A stretch of DNA of 55,050 nt from SAR92 bacterium BACL16 MAG-120619-bin48 (lineage in GTDB: Bacteria > Pseudomonadota > Gammaproteobacteria > Pseudomonadales > Porticoccaceae), in NCBI GenBank assembly GCA_001438605.1, contig LIDE01000025.1, positions 1 to 55,050 of the forward strand, in the 5' to 3' direction. Numbering within the stretch: the first letter of the stretch is position 1; each line of letters opens with the position of its first letter. Positions 8,237 through 16,173 of the stretch are shown here, piece by piece. A program made the position numbers and the translations under genes. Under the pieces are notes generated by a model that saw only the letters and a list, made by a program, of their open reading frames with translations, did not search any database and had not been told where the DNA came from.

Positions 8237-8760
8237 CCGCGCTCAACCTCAACCAGCTCGTCTCGCATCATTTTCGCCTCAGCCACATAGCCCGCAGCAG
8301 ACCCAATCAACATAGCCCGCGCAGTCTCATCAAGCTGGCGAATCACCACCCCCGGAGAACCGACAACCAGCGATCCATCGGGAATCACAGCGCCCGCTTT
8401 CACCAGCGTGTTGGCACCGATAATACAATCATTACCCACTTTGGCACCGTCTAAAATCACCGCGTTTATGCCAATCAAGGTTCTATCGCCCACTTCGAGG
8501 CAGTGCACCATCGCATTGTGGCCAACGGTAACATCTTCGCCGATTTTGAGCGGTTGCCCAGGATCGGCATGCAACACCGCACCGTCTTGAATATTGCTGC
8601 GGGCGCCCACCTCAATATGCGCGCAATCGCCGCGAATCACCGCATTAAACCAGACGCTGGAATGTTCTTTTAACGTGACCTGCCCAATGATGTCGGCGCT
8701 TTTGGCGACAAACACGGTGGAGTGGATATCGGGCGTTTGCTTACCCAGTCGATAGATCAT
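8233..8760 (-). CDS. Gamma-type carbonic anhydrase family protein (YrdA-like)
   Basis: This 175-residue left-handed beta-helix protein is built from hexapeptide repeats (VTLKEHSSVWFNAVIRGD, IGEDVTVGHNAMVHC, IGINAVILDGAKVGNDCIIGA). Three histidines at the metal positions of gamma-carbonic anhydrases are present (about H64, H81, H86), along with the RGD turn. Family members form trimers binding Zn or Fe between subunits. Many YrdA-type proteins have not shown carbonic anhydrase activity, so the reaction is uncertain. ATG 8760 matches the family N-terminus. It is followed by the overlapping DUF1289 gene. Confidence 0.92.
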   Translation of the reverse strand: MIYRLGKQTPDIHSTVFVAKSADIIGQVTLKEHSSVWFNAVIRGDCAHIEVGARSNIQDGAVLHADPGQPLKIGEDVTVGHNAMVHCLEVGDRTLIGINAVILDGAKVGNDCIIGANTLVKAGAVIPDGSLVVGSPGVVIRQLDETARAMLIGSAAGYVAEAKMMRDELVEVERG

Positions 8761-8800
8761 GTTTGGCCTCTAGGGTGGCGCATAAAGCGAGGGACGGCAA

Positions 8801-9424
8801 TCACTCACTCCGCAGCAGTTGAATTTCTTGGTGGCTAGGATAGATCAAGTCAAGCCCCGCATCTAATGTTTCATTTAGAATGTCGGTTATTACGCGCAAG
8901 GTGAATCCCCAGATCGGATACTGCTGATAATGCAGGCAGGGAAATTGCAGCGTCGTGCCCTCATGACTGATGTCAATGTAGTCATAGTTGGTCGGAACCA
9001 TAAACCGACGCAACGGTACCGAAAAGATTGCACCTATCTCTGACGGGTCTGCCACGAATACTGGTCGGCTCGATAGGAGTCCCACAAAAGGCGTGACAGC
9101 CAAACTGCGCCGCTTTGGCGAGGCACTGGGCAAGGTCGCTATAACATTCACAGAGGCGGGCTCGAGACCAATCTCTTCATGAGCCTCACGCAGAGCGGTG
9201 TGCAGTAGATCTCTGTCTTCGAGATCCCACATGCCTCCGGGAAAGGCGACTTCTCCCGCATGATTGGTTAAATGCAGCGCACGCTGGGTCAAAATAACTT
9301 CTGGCTCGCCGTTTTCTTCCAGCAACGCCACCAAGACGGCAGCAGTGAACCGATGTGTGGAGGCATCGGGTCGCGGCGCTGAAAGCGGATATTTTTGCAG
9401 ATTTTTAACAATTGTCGGGAGCAT
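8801..9424 (-). CDS. Nudix hydrolase, probable CoA pyrophosphatase (NudL type)
   Basis: This 207-residue protein has a complete Nudix box: GG followed by x5-E-x7-REAHEEIGL at about residues 63-87. Just before it, the segment LTQRALHLTNHAGEVAFPGG is the UPF0035 signature that marks NudL-type CoA diphosphatases, which cleave CoA to phosphopantetheine and ADP. It is divergent from the Nudix gene at 9466 with only 41 bases between. The ATG has no ribosome site, and a perfect TATAAT on the minus strand ends 6 bases before it, which would give a leaderless mRNA. Confidence 0.9.
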   Translation of the reverse strand: MLPTIVKNLQKYPLSAPRPDASTHRFTAAVLVALLEENGEPEVILTQRALHLTNHAGEVAFPGGMWDLEDRDLLHTALREAHEEIGLEPASVNVIATLPSASPKRRSLAVTPFVGLLSSRPVFVADPSEIGAIFSVPLRRFMVPTNYDYIDISHEGTTLQFPCLHYQQYPIWGFTLRVITDILNETLDAGLDLIYPSHQEIQLLRSE

Positions 9425-9465
9425 TTAGGCATTATACTCAGGTCTTTTCGATTTCTGAGCTTTTC

Positions 9466-10017
9466 ATGAATTTTTGTTCAAGTTGCGGTAACACGGTTAT
9501 AAAAAAAATCCCTGAGGGAGACAATCGCGAACGTCATGTCTGTGAATTCTGTGTCACCATTCATTATGAAAATCCGCGTGTGATTGCCGGCGTGCTGCCT
9601 GTCTATGGCGACCAGATACTACTTTGCCGTCGCGCAATAGAACCGCGCCATGGATTTTGGACACTGCCCGCAGGATTTTTGGAGAATGGCGAATCGTCTC
9701 TGCAAGGCGCTATGCGCGAGTGCGAAGAGGAAGCCAACGCAACAGTGATTGAACCGAGCCTCTACGCGTTGTTTGATATACCGCAGATCAATCAAGTCTA
9801 TGTTTTTTACCGAGCCACGCTTGAACAGCCGATCTTCAACCCTACGTTTGAATCCTCAGAGGTTGCCCTATTTAACGAAGAGGACATTCCGTGGCGCGAA
9901 CTCGCGTTTCCAGTTGTTGAATTAGCCCTGCACCACTTTTTCAATGACCGCCAAAATGGTAGCTTTATTGTTCGCCACGATGAAATTCGACGGCCTTGGA
10001 AGAGCGTTAGAAACTGA
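9466..10017 (+). CDS. Nudix hydrolase with N-terminal zinc ribbon (NudC-like, ADP-sugar/NADH type)
   Basis: This 183-residue protein begins with a zinc ribbon (NFCSSCGNTV...HVCEFC) and then HYENPRVIAGVLPV and a Nudix box (LPAGFLENGE...AMRECEEEANA). The layout resembles the zinc-ribbon Nudix family related to NADH pyrophosphatase, but it lacks the large N-terminal domain of NudC, so the substrate (NADH, ADP-ribose or another dinucleotide) is not fixed. In the box, the Ala in EEANA replaces the usual Gly of EExGx. ATG 9466 is chosen over an open upstream frame because the zinc ribbon starts here. It is followed by a bidirectional terminator. Confidence 0.9.
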   Translation: MNFCSSCGNTVIKKIPEGDNRERHVCEFCVTIHYENPRVIAGVLPVYGDQILLCRRAIEPRHGFWTLPAGFLENGESSLQGAMRECEEEANATVIEPSLYALFDIPQINQVYVFYRATLEQPIFNPTFESSEVALFNEEDIPWRELAFPVVELALHHFFNDRQNGSFIVRHDEIRRPWKSVRN

Positions 10018-10025
10018 CAACCAAT

Positions 10026-10072
10026 AAAAAACCCGCGCTAACGGCCAAAGCAGTCGAGACGCGGGTTTTTCT
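10026..10072. terminator. Bidirectional terminator between the Nudix gene and grxD
   Basis: AAAACCCGCG and CGCGGGTTTT form a stem of at least 9 bp, with T tracts on both strands. It separates two convergent genes. Confidence 0.85.
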
Positions 10073-10139
10073 TTTATTCTAAGACGGAACGGGTCAGGCG
10101 CAACTTTTCAGACGCAACCAACAGCACCGCACGCTTTCC

Positions 10140-10472
10140 TTATTCAGTGCCTTCAGCGGCCGGCGCTGCTGCATCAATCAAAGGTTTTAACTCCCCTTTT
10201 TCATGCATCTCAGTGACGATGTCACAACCCCCGATAAGCTCACCATTAATCCATAATTGGGGGAATGTTGGCCAGTTACCGTAAAGCGGCAGATTTGCGC
10301 GGATCTCTGGGTTGGAGAGAATATCGACGTAGGCAAATCGCTGCCCACAGCCCATCAAAGCCTGCACAGTACGCGCAGAAAATCCGCATTGCGGCTGGTT
10401 CGGTGAACCCTTCATGTAGAGAATAATTGGGTTGCCTTCTACCTGTTCGCGAATGGTTTCCATAATGTCCAT
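10140..10472 (-). CDS. grxD: Monothiol glutaredoxin Grx4/GrxD
   Basis: This 110-residue protein has the monothiol CGFS active site at residues 29-32 (NQPQCGFSARTVQAL) and the glutathione-binding parts YMKGSP, WPTFPQLWINGELIGGCDI. CGFS glutaredoxins bind a glutathione-ligated [2Fe-2S] cluster and pass it on, often with BolA proteins, in iron-sulfur and iron homeostasis. MDIMETIREQ at 10472 is the chosen start, with AGAGGAG 9 bases upstream; the frame extends 10 codons further without support. The C-terminus has a short Ala-rich tail. Its divergent neighbour has a Fur box. Confidence 0.97.
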   Translation of the reverse strand: MDIMETIREQVEGNPIILYMKGSPNQPQCGFSARTVQALMGCGQRFAYVDILSNPEIRANLPLYGNWPTFPQLWINGELIGGCDIVTEMHEKGELKPLIDAAAPAAEGTE

Positions 10473-10626
10473 AGAGACAAACTCCTCTGAATTAGTGATC
10501 AACTGCTGCTGGGGCGCATTTTACTCATTTACCGCTGTGGGCGACAGCACCGAGGCAACTTTATTTCTGCTCATTGTCATACGGCCCCTCGCTGTAGTCG
10601 TATCTATGGCGAATTATTTAATTTAT

Positions 10627-10653
10627 AAATGCAAATGAGAACGATTTGCATTT
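10627..10653. promoter_or_regulatory. Fur box (27-bp palindrome)
   Basis: AAATGCAAAT (10627-10636) and ATTTGCATTT (10644-10653) are perfect inverted repeats with a 7-base spacer GAGAACG. The centre, with AATGAGAACGATT, resembles the Fur consensus repeats. It overlaps the -35 element of the promoter at 10646-10674, as expected for an iron-dependent repressor site. Zur cannot be excluded from sequence alone. Confidence 0.65.
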
Positions 10654-10674
10654 GCGTTTAACCATTATTATAAT
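10646..10674 (+). promoter_or_regulatory. Sigma-70 promoter of the porin-FMN-PepSY cluster
   Basis: TTGCAT (10646-10651), 17 bases, then a perfect TATAAT (10669-10674). The -35 lies inside the right arm of the Fur-type palindrome. The first gene starts about 90 bases downstream. Confidence 0.7.
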
Positions 10675-10764
10675 GCCGGCAGATTTATACCCCTTGTGTT
10701 GTCGCTGACCCTTCAGCGCCGATCAAGGTTTCCAAAGGCCCCCAACTACAAAGGATGTAACCCT

Positions 10765-11976
10765 ATGAAGAAGCAATTAGTCGCCGCACTTATTGGTGTG
10801 AATATGTCGGCAGTAGCTCAAGCCGCGACACCCAGCATGGAAGAAATGTGGCAACTTATTCAACAGCAACAAAGTGAAATAGCGGCACTAAAAAGCCAAT
10901 TGAACAAGAGCAATAGTCGAATTACTGAAACTGAAGTGATGACCGAAGCGACCATTAGTGCTGTCGAAAAACTCTCTCTGGCACCCACATCGTCAGCCAC
11001 AACCTTTGGCGGCTATGGTGAAATGCATTACAACAATCTCGAGCGCGACGACGGTGCTGCTAGTAAAGATGAGCTCGATTTTCACCGCTTTGTTATGTTC
11101 ACTGGCCATCAGTTCTCAGACAGCGTGCGTTTTTTCTCGGAGCTCGAAGTTGAACACAGCGTTGCCGGCGAAGGAAAAAAGGGCGAAATAGAGCTTGAGC
11201 AGGCTTTTATAGAGTGGGATTTTGCCGCCCACCACAGGGCCAAAGCGGGTCTCTTTTTGCTGCCGATCGGTATCCTCAACGAAACTCACGAACCCGAGAC
11301 GTTCTATGGCACTGAGCGCAATAATGTTGAGAAAAATATTATTCCCGCAACCTGGTGGGAAGGTGGTGCGGCAGTGTCAGGCGAACTCGGCAGCGGCTTT
11401 AGCTATGACGCCGCCCTGCACTCTGGCCTCTATTTAGCGCCTGGAAAATACGAGCCCCGCGACGGCCGTCAAAAGGTCAGCGAAGCGAAAGCCGATGATA
11501 TGGCCTTCACCGGACGCTTGGTCTATCGTGGAATCCCCGGTTTAGAGCTAGCGACTTCGCTGCAATACCAGTCCGATGTGAGCCAAGGCACGCACGTGGA
11601 GGCGATCGACGGAACATTGTTCGAAGCTCATATTGCATGGCAACAGGATAATATTCAGGTGCGCGGTCTCTATGCGCGCTGGGACTTTGACAAAGCGATT
11701 AACAATGCAAGTTTCACCTTGGGCGCAGACGAACAAACCGGCTTTTACATTGAGCCATCCTACCGTGTGAACGATCAGCTGGGACTCTTTGCCCGCTACA
11801 GTCAGTGGGACAACCTTGCCGGTGACAGCCTCAATTCGGAAACCGAGGAATTTAATGTCGGCCTAAATTACTGGCTCCACCAAAATGTTGTTTTCAAGTT
11901 TGACTATCAAAATCAAGACGCACCGGGCGAGACTGGCTTTGATGGCTTTAACCTGGGCATGGGATATTCGTTCTAA
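10765..11976 (+). CDS. Outer-membrane porin-like beta-barrel protein with N-terminal coiled coil
   Basis: This 403-residue protein has a signal peptide (MKKQLVAALIGVNMSAVAQA, cleavage after residue 20). A heptad-rich coiled coil follows at about 26-60, rich in Gln and Leu, then a barrel with alternating strands (FGGYGEMHYNN at the start, FNLGMGYSF ending in Phe at the C-terminus). The Phe end and coiled coil fit trimeric porins of the OprO/OprP-like or gram-negative porin superfamily, but the substrate is unknown. The start at 10765 has AAAGGA upstream; the frame runs further but without a signal peptide. The next genes encode an FMN-binding and a PepSY protein. With the Fur box upstream, a role in iron passage is inferred, not shown. 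Confidence 0.82.
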   Translation: MKKQLVAALIGVNMSAVAQAATPSMEEMWQLIQQQQSEIAALKSQLNKSNSRITETEVMTEATISAVEKLSLAPTSSATTFGGYGEMHYNNLERDDGAASKDELDFHRFVMFTGHQFSDSVRFFSELEVEHSVAGEGKKGEIELEQAFIEWDFAAHHRAKAGLFLLPIGILNETHEPETFYGTERNNVEKNIIPATWWEGGAAVSGELGSGFSYDAALHSGLYLAPGKYEPRDGRQKVSEAKADDMAFTGRLVYRGIPGLELATSLQYQSDVSQGTHVEAIDGTLFEAHIAWQQDNIQVRGLYARWDFDKAINNASFTLGADEQTGFYIEPSYRVNDQLGLFARYSQWDNLAGDSLNSETEEFNVGLNYWLHQNVVFKFDYQNQDAPGETGFDGFNLGMGYSF

Positions 11977-11990
11977 TGAGTATTGCTTAA

Positions 11991-12527
11991 TTGTTTAAAT
12001 ATTTTGCCCGCATTGCGCTGATAGTCGGCGCTCTCTGCTTGACCCCCTTGCTGTCGTCTACTGCGTCAGCCAAGGGGGTTTATCAGTCTGGGCCCGACTT
12101 TTTTGCGCAGGTGTTTGCAGGCCGTGAGGCCACATCAAAAACTCTCTGGATTACCGATCCGATTCGCGAACAAGCGCAGCGTATTTTGGGCCACCCACTC
12201 AATCTGCTGCGTGTTCGCTACCAGGAGCTTGACGGTACAACGGCATGGATACTTGAGGAAATCGGCAAAGAGATGCCCATCAGCATCGGCGTGGTGATCG
12301 AGAACGATGCCATCAAAACGGTGAAAATCCTCGCCTATCGCGAAAGCCGCGGGGGCGAAGTGCGGTTCCCCAGCTTTATGGCACAATATCGCGGCGCGAC
12401 GCTGGACGCTGAGGGCAAGTTGGACCGTTCAATCGATGGAATTACCGGTGCCACACTGTCAGTCTGGGCAGTAAATCGTGTGGCGGCGCTGGCGCTGTAC
12501 TATCATAGTCAGGCTATTACGCCATAG
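11991..12527 (+). CDS. Periplasmic FMN-binding domain protein (covalent flavin acceptor)
   Basis: This 178-residue protein has a signal peptide (cleavage near STASA-K at residue 27) and an FMN_bind domain. The motif DGITGATLS at 149-157 is the flavinylation site recognised by ApbE, which links FMN through a phosphoester to the Thr (T155) in the periplasm, as in NqrC, RnfG and related redox proteins. It would carry electrons outside the cytoplasm. The start is TTG; no ATG or GTG is possible between the porin stop and the signal peptide. It lies 14 bases after the porin gene and 66 bases before the PepSY gene, so one operon is likely. apbE is not in the window. Confidence 0.88.
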   Translation: MFKYFARIALIVGALCLTPLLSSTASAKGVYQSGPDFFAQVFAGREATSKTLWITDPIREQAQRILGHPLNLLRVRYQELDGTTAWILEEIGKEMPISIGVVIENDAIKTVKILAYRESRGGEVRFPSFMAQYRGATLDAEGKLDRSIDGITGATLSVWAVNRVAALALYYHSQAITP

Positions 12528-12593
12528 CCGAAAACGCGAGCACCGCGCTTTCTGAGTTACCCCTTGATCAACCCACTTCAGGCACGGGCCAAA

Positions 12594-13370
12594 ATGAACA
12601 AAGATACATCTGTCAACTCGCTGAATCTGCTTAAAAAACACGTGCAATGGCATCGCCGCATAGGGCTGTCCATTTTTGTCTTTTTAGTTGTGTTAGCCAT
12701 CACCGGCGTTGCTCTGAACCACACGAGCGCGCTAAGACTAGACAGAGTCAGTCTCTCCAATAGCTGGCTGCTCTCTTGGTATGGCATTGAGAAACCCTCG
12801 TTCAGTGGCTTTTCTCTCAATCACCACTGGCTTTATCACGACGACAACGAATACCTGATACTCGACATGAACCCTGTCGCGCTCTGTCAGCCGCCCTTGA
12901 TTTCAGCAGCCAGCAACGAGACCCGCATGTTCGCCCTCTGCGCCGACTCGCTGGTAATACTGAGCGCAAACGGCGAGCTAATCGAAAAATTCACCAATTT
13001 TGACGGCCTACCCAATGGCACCAGCGCCGTTATCTCAGCCAGTGGCGGTATCTATCTGCTCGCGGAGACTGGGGCGATGCAGTTCAACTCAGATACCTTA
13101 GCGCTGACGCCAGCGGCGGATACGCTCGATAAGGTCGGGCAGCCTGCAATCGCTTCACAGCCGCTACCTAGACCCCTCATGCAGTATTTGCAGCAGCAAG
13201 GTAGCGGGCCAAGCGTATCCCTCGAGACAGTAATCCTCGATCTTCACAGCGGCCGATTTTTTGGCCAAATAGGTGTTTGGGTGGTCGATATCGTCGGGCT
13301 GTTGATTATCGTATTGTCGATTACTGGCCTTTCCGTTTGGGTCAAACGCAGTCGCATCAACCGGGAATAG
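12594..13370 (+). CDS. PepSY-associated membrane protein, short two-helix form
   Basis: This 258-residue protein has a membrane helix near the N-terminus (about 24-42, LSIFVFLVVLAITGVALNH), a large periplasmic part of about 180 residues, and a second helix near the C-terminus (VVDIVGLLIIVLSITGLSVWV), then a positively charged tail. HVQWHRRIGL and ALNHT around helix 1 hold His residues placed as in PepSY_TM proteins linked to heme and to reductases of ferric-siderophore systems. ATG 12594 is preferred to TTG 12564 because homology begins at KKHVQWHRRIG. It could pass electrons from the membrane to the FMN protein upstream. That role is inferred from its neighbours. Confidence 0.78.
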   Translation: MNKDTSVNSLNLLKKHVQWHRRIGLSIFVFLVVLAITGVALNHTSALRLDRVSLSNSWLLSWYGIEKPSFSGFSLNHHWLYHDDNEYLILDMNPVALCQPPLISAASNETRMFALCADSLVILSANGELIEKFTNFDGLPNGTSAVISASGGIYLLAETGAMQFNSDTLALTPAADTLDKVGQPAIASQPLPRPLMQYLQQQGSGPSVSLETVILDLHSGRFFGQIGVWVVDIVGLLIIVLSITGLSVWVKRSRINRE

Positions 13371-13435
13371 CCCTTGCTTCTTGATATACGGCATTGCCAG
13401 CCCAAACAAACCGCGATACTATTTGCTACCAAATT

Positions 13436-13463
13436 CAAAGGGGCAGCACAGCTGCCTTTTTTT
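13436..13463 (+). terminator. Terminator between the PepSY gene and argD
   Basis: GGCAGC and GCTGCC form a tight 6-bp stem with a 3-base loop, extended by weak A-T pairs and followed by seven T. It lies 71 bases after the PepSY stop and 38 bases before argD, so it ends the upstream operon or could attenuate argD. Confidence 0.75.
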
Positions 13464-13500
13464 GTTGCGTCAAAAACACGCAAAGGAAGCTGAAAAGACA

Positions 13501-14679
13501 ATGACGACTAAAGCATTAATGAACACCTACGGTCCCCGCTCAACCACTCTCGTTAGAGGTGAAGGCTGCTGGCTGTGGGACGATAAGGGCAACAAATATT
13601 TGGACGCCCTTTCAGGTATTGCGGTCTGCGGGCTCGGGCATTCACACCCCGCTGTGGCGAAGGCGATAGCAGAGCAAGCAGCAACCCTCACTCACTGCTC
13701 CAACTATTTCAATATCCCTCTGCAAGAGCAGCTTGCAGACGCGCTGCGCAGTGCGTCAGGCATGACCAATATGTTTTTTGGCAATTCTGGCGCAGAGGCG
13801 AATGAAGCGGCAATTAAACTAGCGCGCATGTATGGCCACAAGCGCGGCATCAAGCTGCCCACCGTGGTGGTGATGGAGAAATCTTTTCACGGACGCACGC
13901 TGGCGACCCTGAGCGCATCGGGCAATCGTAAAATTCAGGCGGGTTTTGAGCCGCTGGTGCGCGGATTTGTGCGCGCGCCGTTTGATGACCTCGCCGCCCT
14001 TGAGAAAATTGCCGAAAACAACAGCGATGTCTGCGCTATTTTGGTTGAACCTATTCAGGGCGAAGGTGGTATTCGAGTGCCCGCGCCGGACTATTTAAAC
14101 CGTCTGCGTGCGTTCTGTGATAAGCATCAGTGGCTGTTAATGCTCGATGAAGTGCAGACAGGCAACGGCCGCACCGGAACTTACTTCAATTTCCAACAGT
14201 ACAATATCACCCCAGATGTAGTGACCACGGCGAAAGGGCTGGGCAATGGCCTACCCATTGGCGTCTGTCTGGCCCATGGTGTCGCTGCTGAATTAATGCA
14301 GCCCGGCAATCACGGCTCGACCTTTGGCGGCAATCCGCTGGCCTGTGCCGGTGCGCTTGCAACCGTGGAAACCATCGAAAATCAACAGCTGTCGCTCAAG
14401 GCCGCAAAGATTGGCGATCGCTTACTTGCGGGCTTTAAAGAGCGCTTAGCAGGGGTAAAAACGGTCAAGGATGTACGCGGTCGCGGGTTGATGATTGGCA
14501 TTCAGATGACAATGCCGTGTAAATCACTCTTCGCCCAGGCATTGGACGCTGGCTTGGTGATTAATGTCACCGCGGACAGCGTTATTCGTCTGTTGCCACC
14601 GCTGATTTTTGACGAGGCCCACGCTGATCAGTTAATGGATGTGCTGGTTCCTCTTATCGTCAACTTTAAAGGCGACTGA
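13501..14679 (+). CDS. argD: Acetylornithine aminotransferase (class III PLP enzyme)
   Basis: This 392-residue class-III aminotransferase shows the family signatures [36 protein letters not shown], the Asp-containing [14 protein letters not shown] and the PLP lysine in [13 protein letters not shown]. It converts N-acetylglutamate semialdehyde to N-acetylornithine with glutamate as donor; many such enzymes also act on succinyl-diaminopimelate. ATG 13501 has AAGGAAG 9 bases upstream, and homology starts here although the frame is open further upstream. argF follows after 1 base, which ties the gene to arginine synthesis rather than arginine catabolism (astC). No ARG box is evident to my eye. 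Confidence 0.94.
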   Translation: MTTKALMNTYGPRSTTLVRGEGCWLWDDKGNKYLDALSGIAVCGLGHSHPAVAKAIAEQAATLTHCSNYFNIPLQEQLADALRSASGMTNMFFGNSGAEANEAAIKLARMYGHKRGIKLPTVVVMEKSFHGRTLATLSASGNRKIQAGFEPLVRGFVRAPFDDLAALEKIAENNSDVCAILVEPIQGEGGIRVPAPDYLNRLRAFCDKHQWLLMLDEVQTGNGRTGTYFNFQQYNITPDVVTTAKGLGNGLPIGVCLAHGVAAELMQPGNHGSTFGGNPLACAGALATVETIENQQLSLKAAKIGDRLLAGFKERLAGVKTVKDVRGRGLMIGIQMTMPCKSLFAQALDAGLVINVTADSVIRLLPPLIFDEAHADQLMDVLVPLIVNFKGD

Positions 14680-14680
14680 T

Positions 14681-15595
14681 ATGTCTGTCAGACACTTTCT
14701 CACCCTGCGCGATCTCTCTGTGGCAGAACTGCATGACGTTATAGATCTGTCTATTAAAATGAAAGCCGCGCACTATGCGGGGCGAGATGAGCAGGTGATG
14801 GCGGGTAAAGTGCTCGCGATGATTTTTGAAAAGGCCTCGACGCGCACGCGGGTGAGCTTTGAAGCGGGCATGGCGCAACTTGGCGGCCACGCTATCTTTC
14901 TTTCCCCAAACGATACGCAGTTGGGTCGCGGCGAGCCGGTGGAAGACTCGGCGCGAGTGATCTCCCGTATGGTCGATGTGGTGATGATTAGGACGTTTGG
15001 CCATGATCAGATTGTGCGCTTCGCGGAAAATTCGAAGGTCCCGGTCATCAATGGCTTGACGGACGACTACCACCCCTGCCAGCTGCTGGCGGATATCCAA
15101 ACCTTTATTGAGCATCGCGGCTCGATCAAAGGCAAAACAGTCGCGTGGGTGGGTGATGGCAACAATGTCTGCCAGTCTTGGATCAATGCGGCAATGTTGT
15201 TCGACTTTCGCCTCAATATCGCATGCCCTAAAGGCTACGAGCCGTCGTCTGCTCTGCTGGCAGAAGCGGGTGACCGCGTCAGGCTGACTCACAGTCCCGC
15301 TGAGGCTGTTAAAGGGGCGCATTTGGTCACCACGGACGTCTACGCCTCGATGGGTCAAGAACAGGAAGAAGAGGTGCGTTTGAAGCACTTTTCAGATTAT
15401 CAAGTGAATCACGGGCTGCTCAGCCATGCCGCGGATGATGTGATTTTTCTTCACTGCCTGCCAGCTCACAGAGACGAAGAAGTCTCTGCAGCGCTGCTCG
15501 AAGACGATGCTATTTCAAAGGTTTGGGATGAGGCTGAAAATCGGTTACATGTGCAGAAAGCACTAATGGTGTTCTTAATGCGAGAGAGCCAATAA
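14681..15595 (+). CDS. argF: Ornithine carbamoyltransferase
   Basis: This 304-residue enzyme joins ornithine and carbamoyl phosphate to make citrulline. The carbamoyl-phosphate loop [13 protein letters not shown], the [11 protein letters not shown] segment and the ornithine-site HCLPAHR are intact. Its carbamoyl phosphate would come from CarAB, encoded 4 kb away. ATG 14681 starts 1 base after the argD stop, so the two are probably translationally coupled; the frame's upstream extension overlaps argD and is ignored. Confidence 0.97.
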   Translation: MSVRHFLTLRDLSVAELHDVIDLSIKMKAAHYAGRDEQVMAGKVLAMIFEKASTRTRVSFEAGMAQLGGHAIFLSPNDTQLGRGEPVEDSARVISRMVDVVMIRTFGHDQIVRFAENSKVPVINGLTDDYHPCQLLADIQTFIEHRGSIKGKTVAWVGDGNNVCQSWINAAMLFDFRLNIACPKGYEPSSALLAEAGDRVRLTHSPAEAVKGAHLVTTDVYASMGQEQEEEVRLKHFSDYQVNHGLLSHAADDVIFLHCLPAHRDEEVSAALLEDDAISKVWDEAENRLHVQKALMVFLMRESQ

Positions 15596-15602
15596 GCCAA
15601 AT

Positions 15603-15677
15603 CCGCTACAAATTAAATCAGCTAGAAACTAAACCAGCTAGAAACTAAATCAGATAAAACTAACCAGCGACAAACTT
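15603..15677. repeat. Degenerate 16-base tandem repeat between argF and greA
   Basis: Two nearly identical units, CAGCTAGAAACTAAAC (15619-15634) and CAGCTAGAAACTAAAT (15635-15650), are flanked by degenerate copies at 15603-15618, 15651-15664 and 15665-15677. It fills the gap between convergent argF and greA. No hairpin terminator is visible there. Confidence 0.75.
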
Positions 15678-15696
15678 GGCAGAATAATCGGGGAAA

Positions 15697-16173
15697 TCAA
15701 ATAAACTCGACGTTGTCGATTTCATACTCAACGTCGCCGCTCGGCGCTTTAACCACCACAATTTCACCAATTTCTTTACCCATGAGCGCGCGCGCGATGG
15801 GGGATTGGTATGATATTTTCTGCAGTTTGACGTCTGCTTCATCATCACCGACTATTTTGTAGGTCATAGTCTGATCAGTGTCTAAATTGATAATCGTCAC
15901 GGTGGCACCAAAAATAACACGGTCGCCGTGGGGCACTTTATGAATATCAATAACCTGGATATTGGACAGCTTGCCTTCGATATCCTGAATGCGGCCCTCA
16001 GCAAAACTCTGCTGTTCACGCGCAGCGTGGTATTCGGCATTTTCTTTCAGGTCGCCGTGTTCGCGCGCAGTCGCAATCGCCGCGATAATACTGGGGCGAT
16101 CGACTTTAATTAAACGCTCGAGCTCGGCGCGCAGGGCGATTTCGCCTTCAACCGTCATTGGGGTCTTTTGCAT
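15697..16173 (-). CDS. greA: Transcription elongation factor GreA
   Basis: GreA enters the secondary channel of RNA polymerase and triggers cleavage of backtracked transcripts. At 158 residues it has the N-terminal coiled coil with the acidic tip ([19 protein letters not shown]) and the C-terminal FKBP-like domain ([18 protein letters not shown]). The ATG overlaps the carB stop by one base (TAATG), giving the carA-carB-greA arrangement common in gammaproteobacteria. Confidence 0.97.
   Translation of the reverse strand: MQKTPMTVEGEIALRAELERLIKVDRPSIIAAIATAREHGDLKENAEYHAAREQQSFAEGRIQDIEGKLSNIQVIDIHKVPHGDRVIFGATVTIINLDTDQTMTYKIVGDDEADVKLQKISYQSPIARALMGKEIGEIVVVKAPSGDVEYEIDNVEFI

Noticed and set aside
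12135-12386. Minus-strand frame opposite the FMN-binding gene
   Set aside because: No ribosome site and no family resemblance; the plus-strand frame has a clear signal peptide and flavin motif.
14666-15388. Long minus-strand open frame (240 codons) opposite argF
   Set aside because: It lies wholly within argF, its translation resembles no family I know, and it has no ribosome site. Long antisense frames are common in genes with this codon use.
15603-15677. Short repeats between argF and greA as a CRISPR remnant
   Set aside because: Units are directly adjacent with no spacers, so this is a plain tandem repeat.
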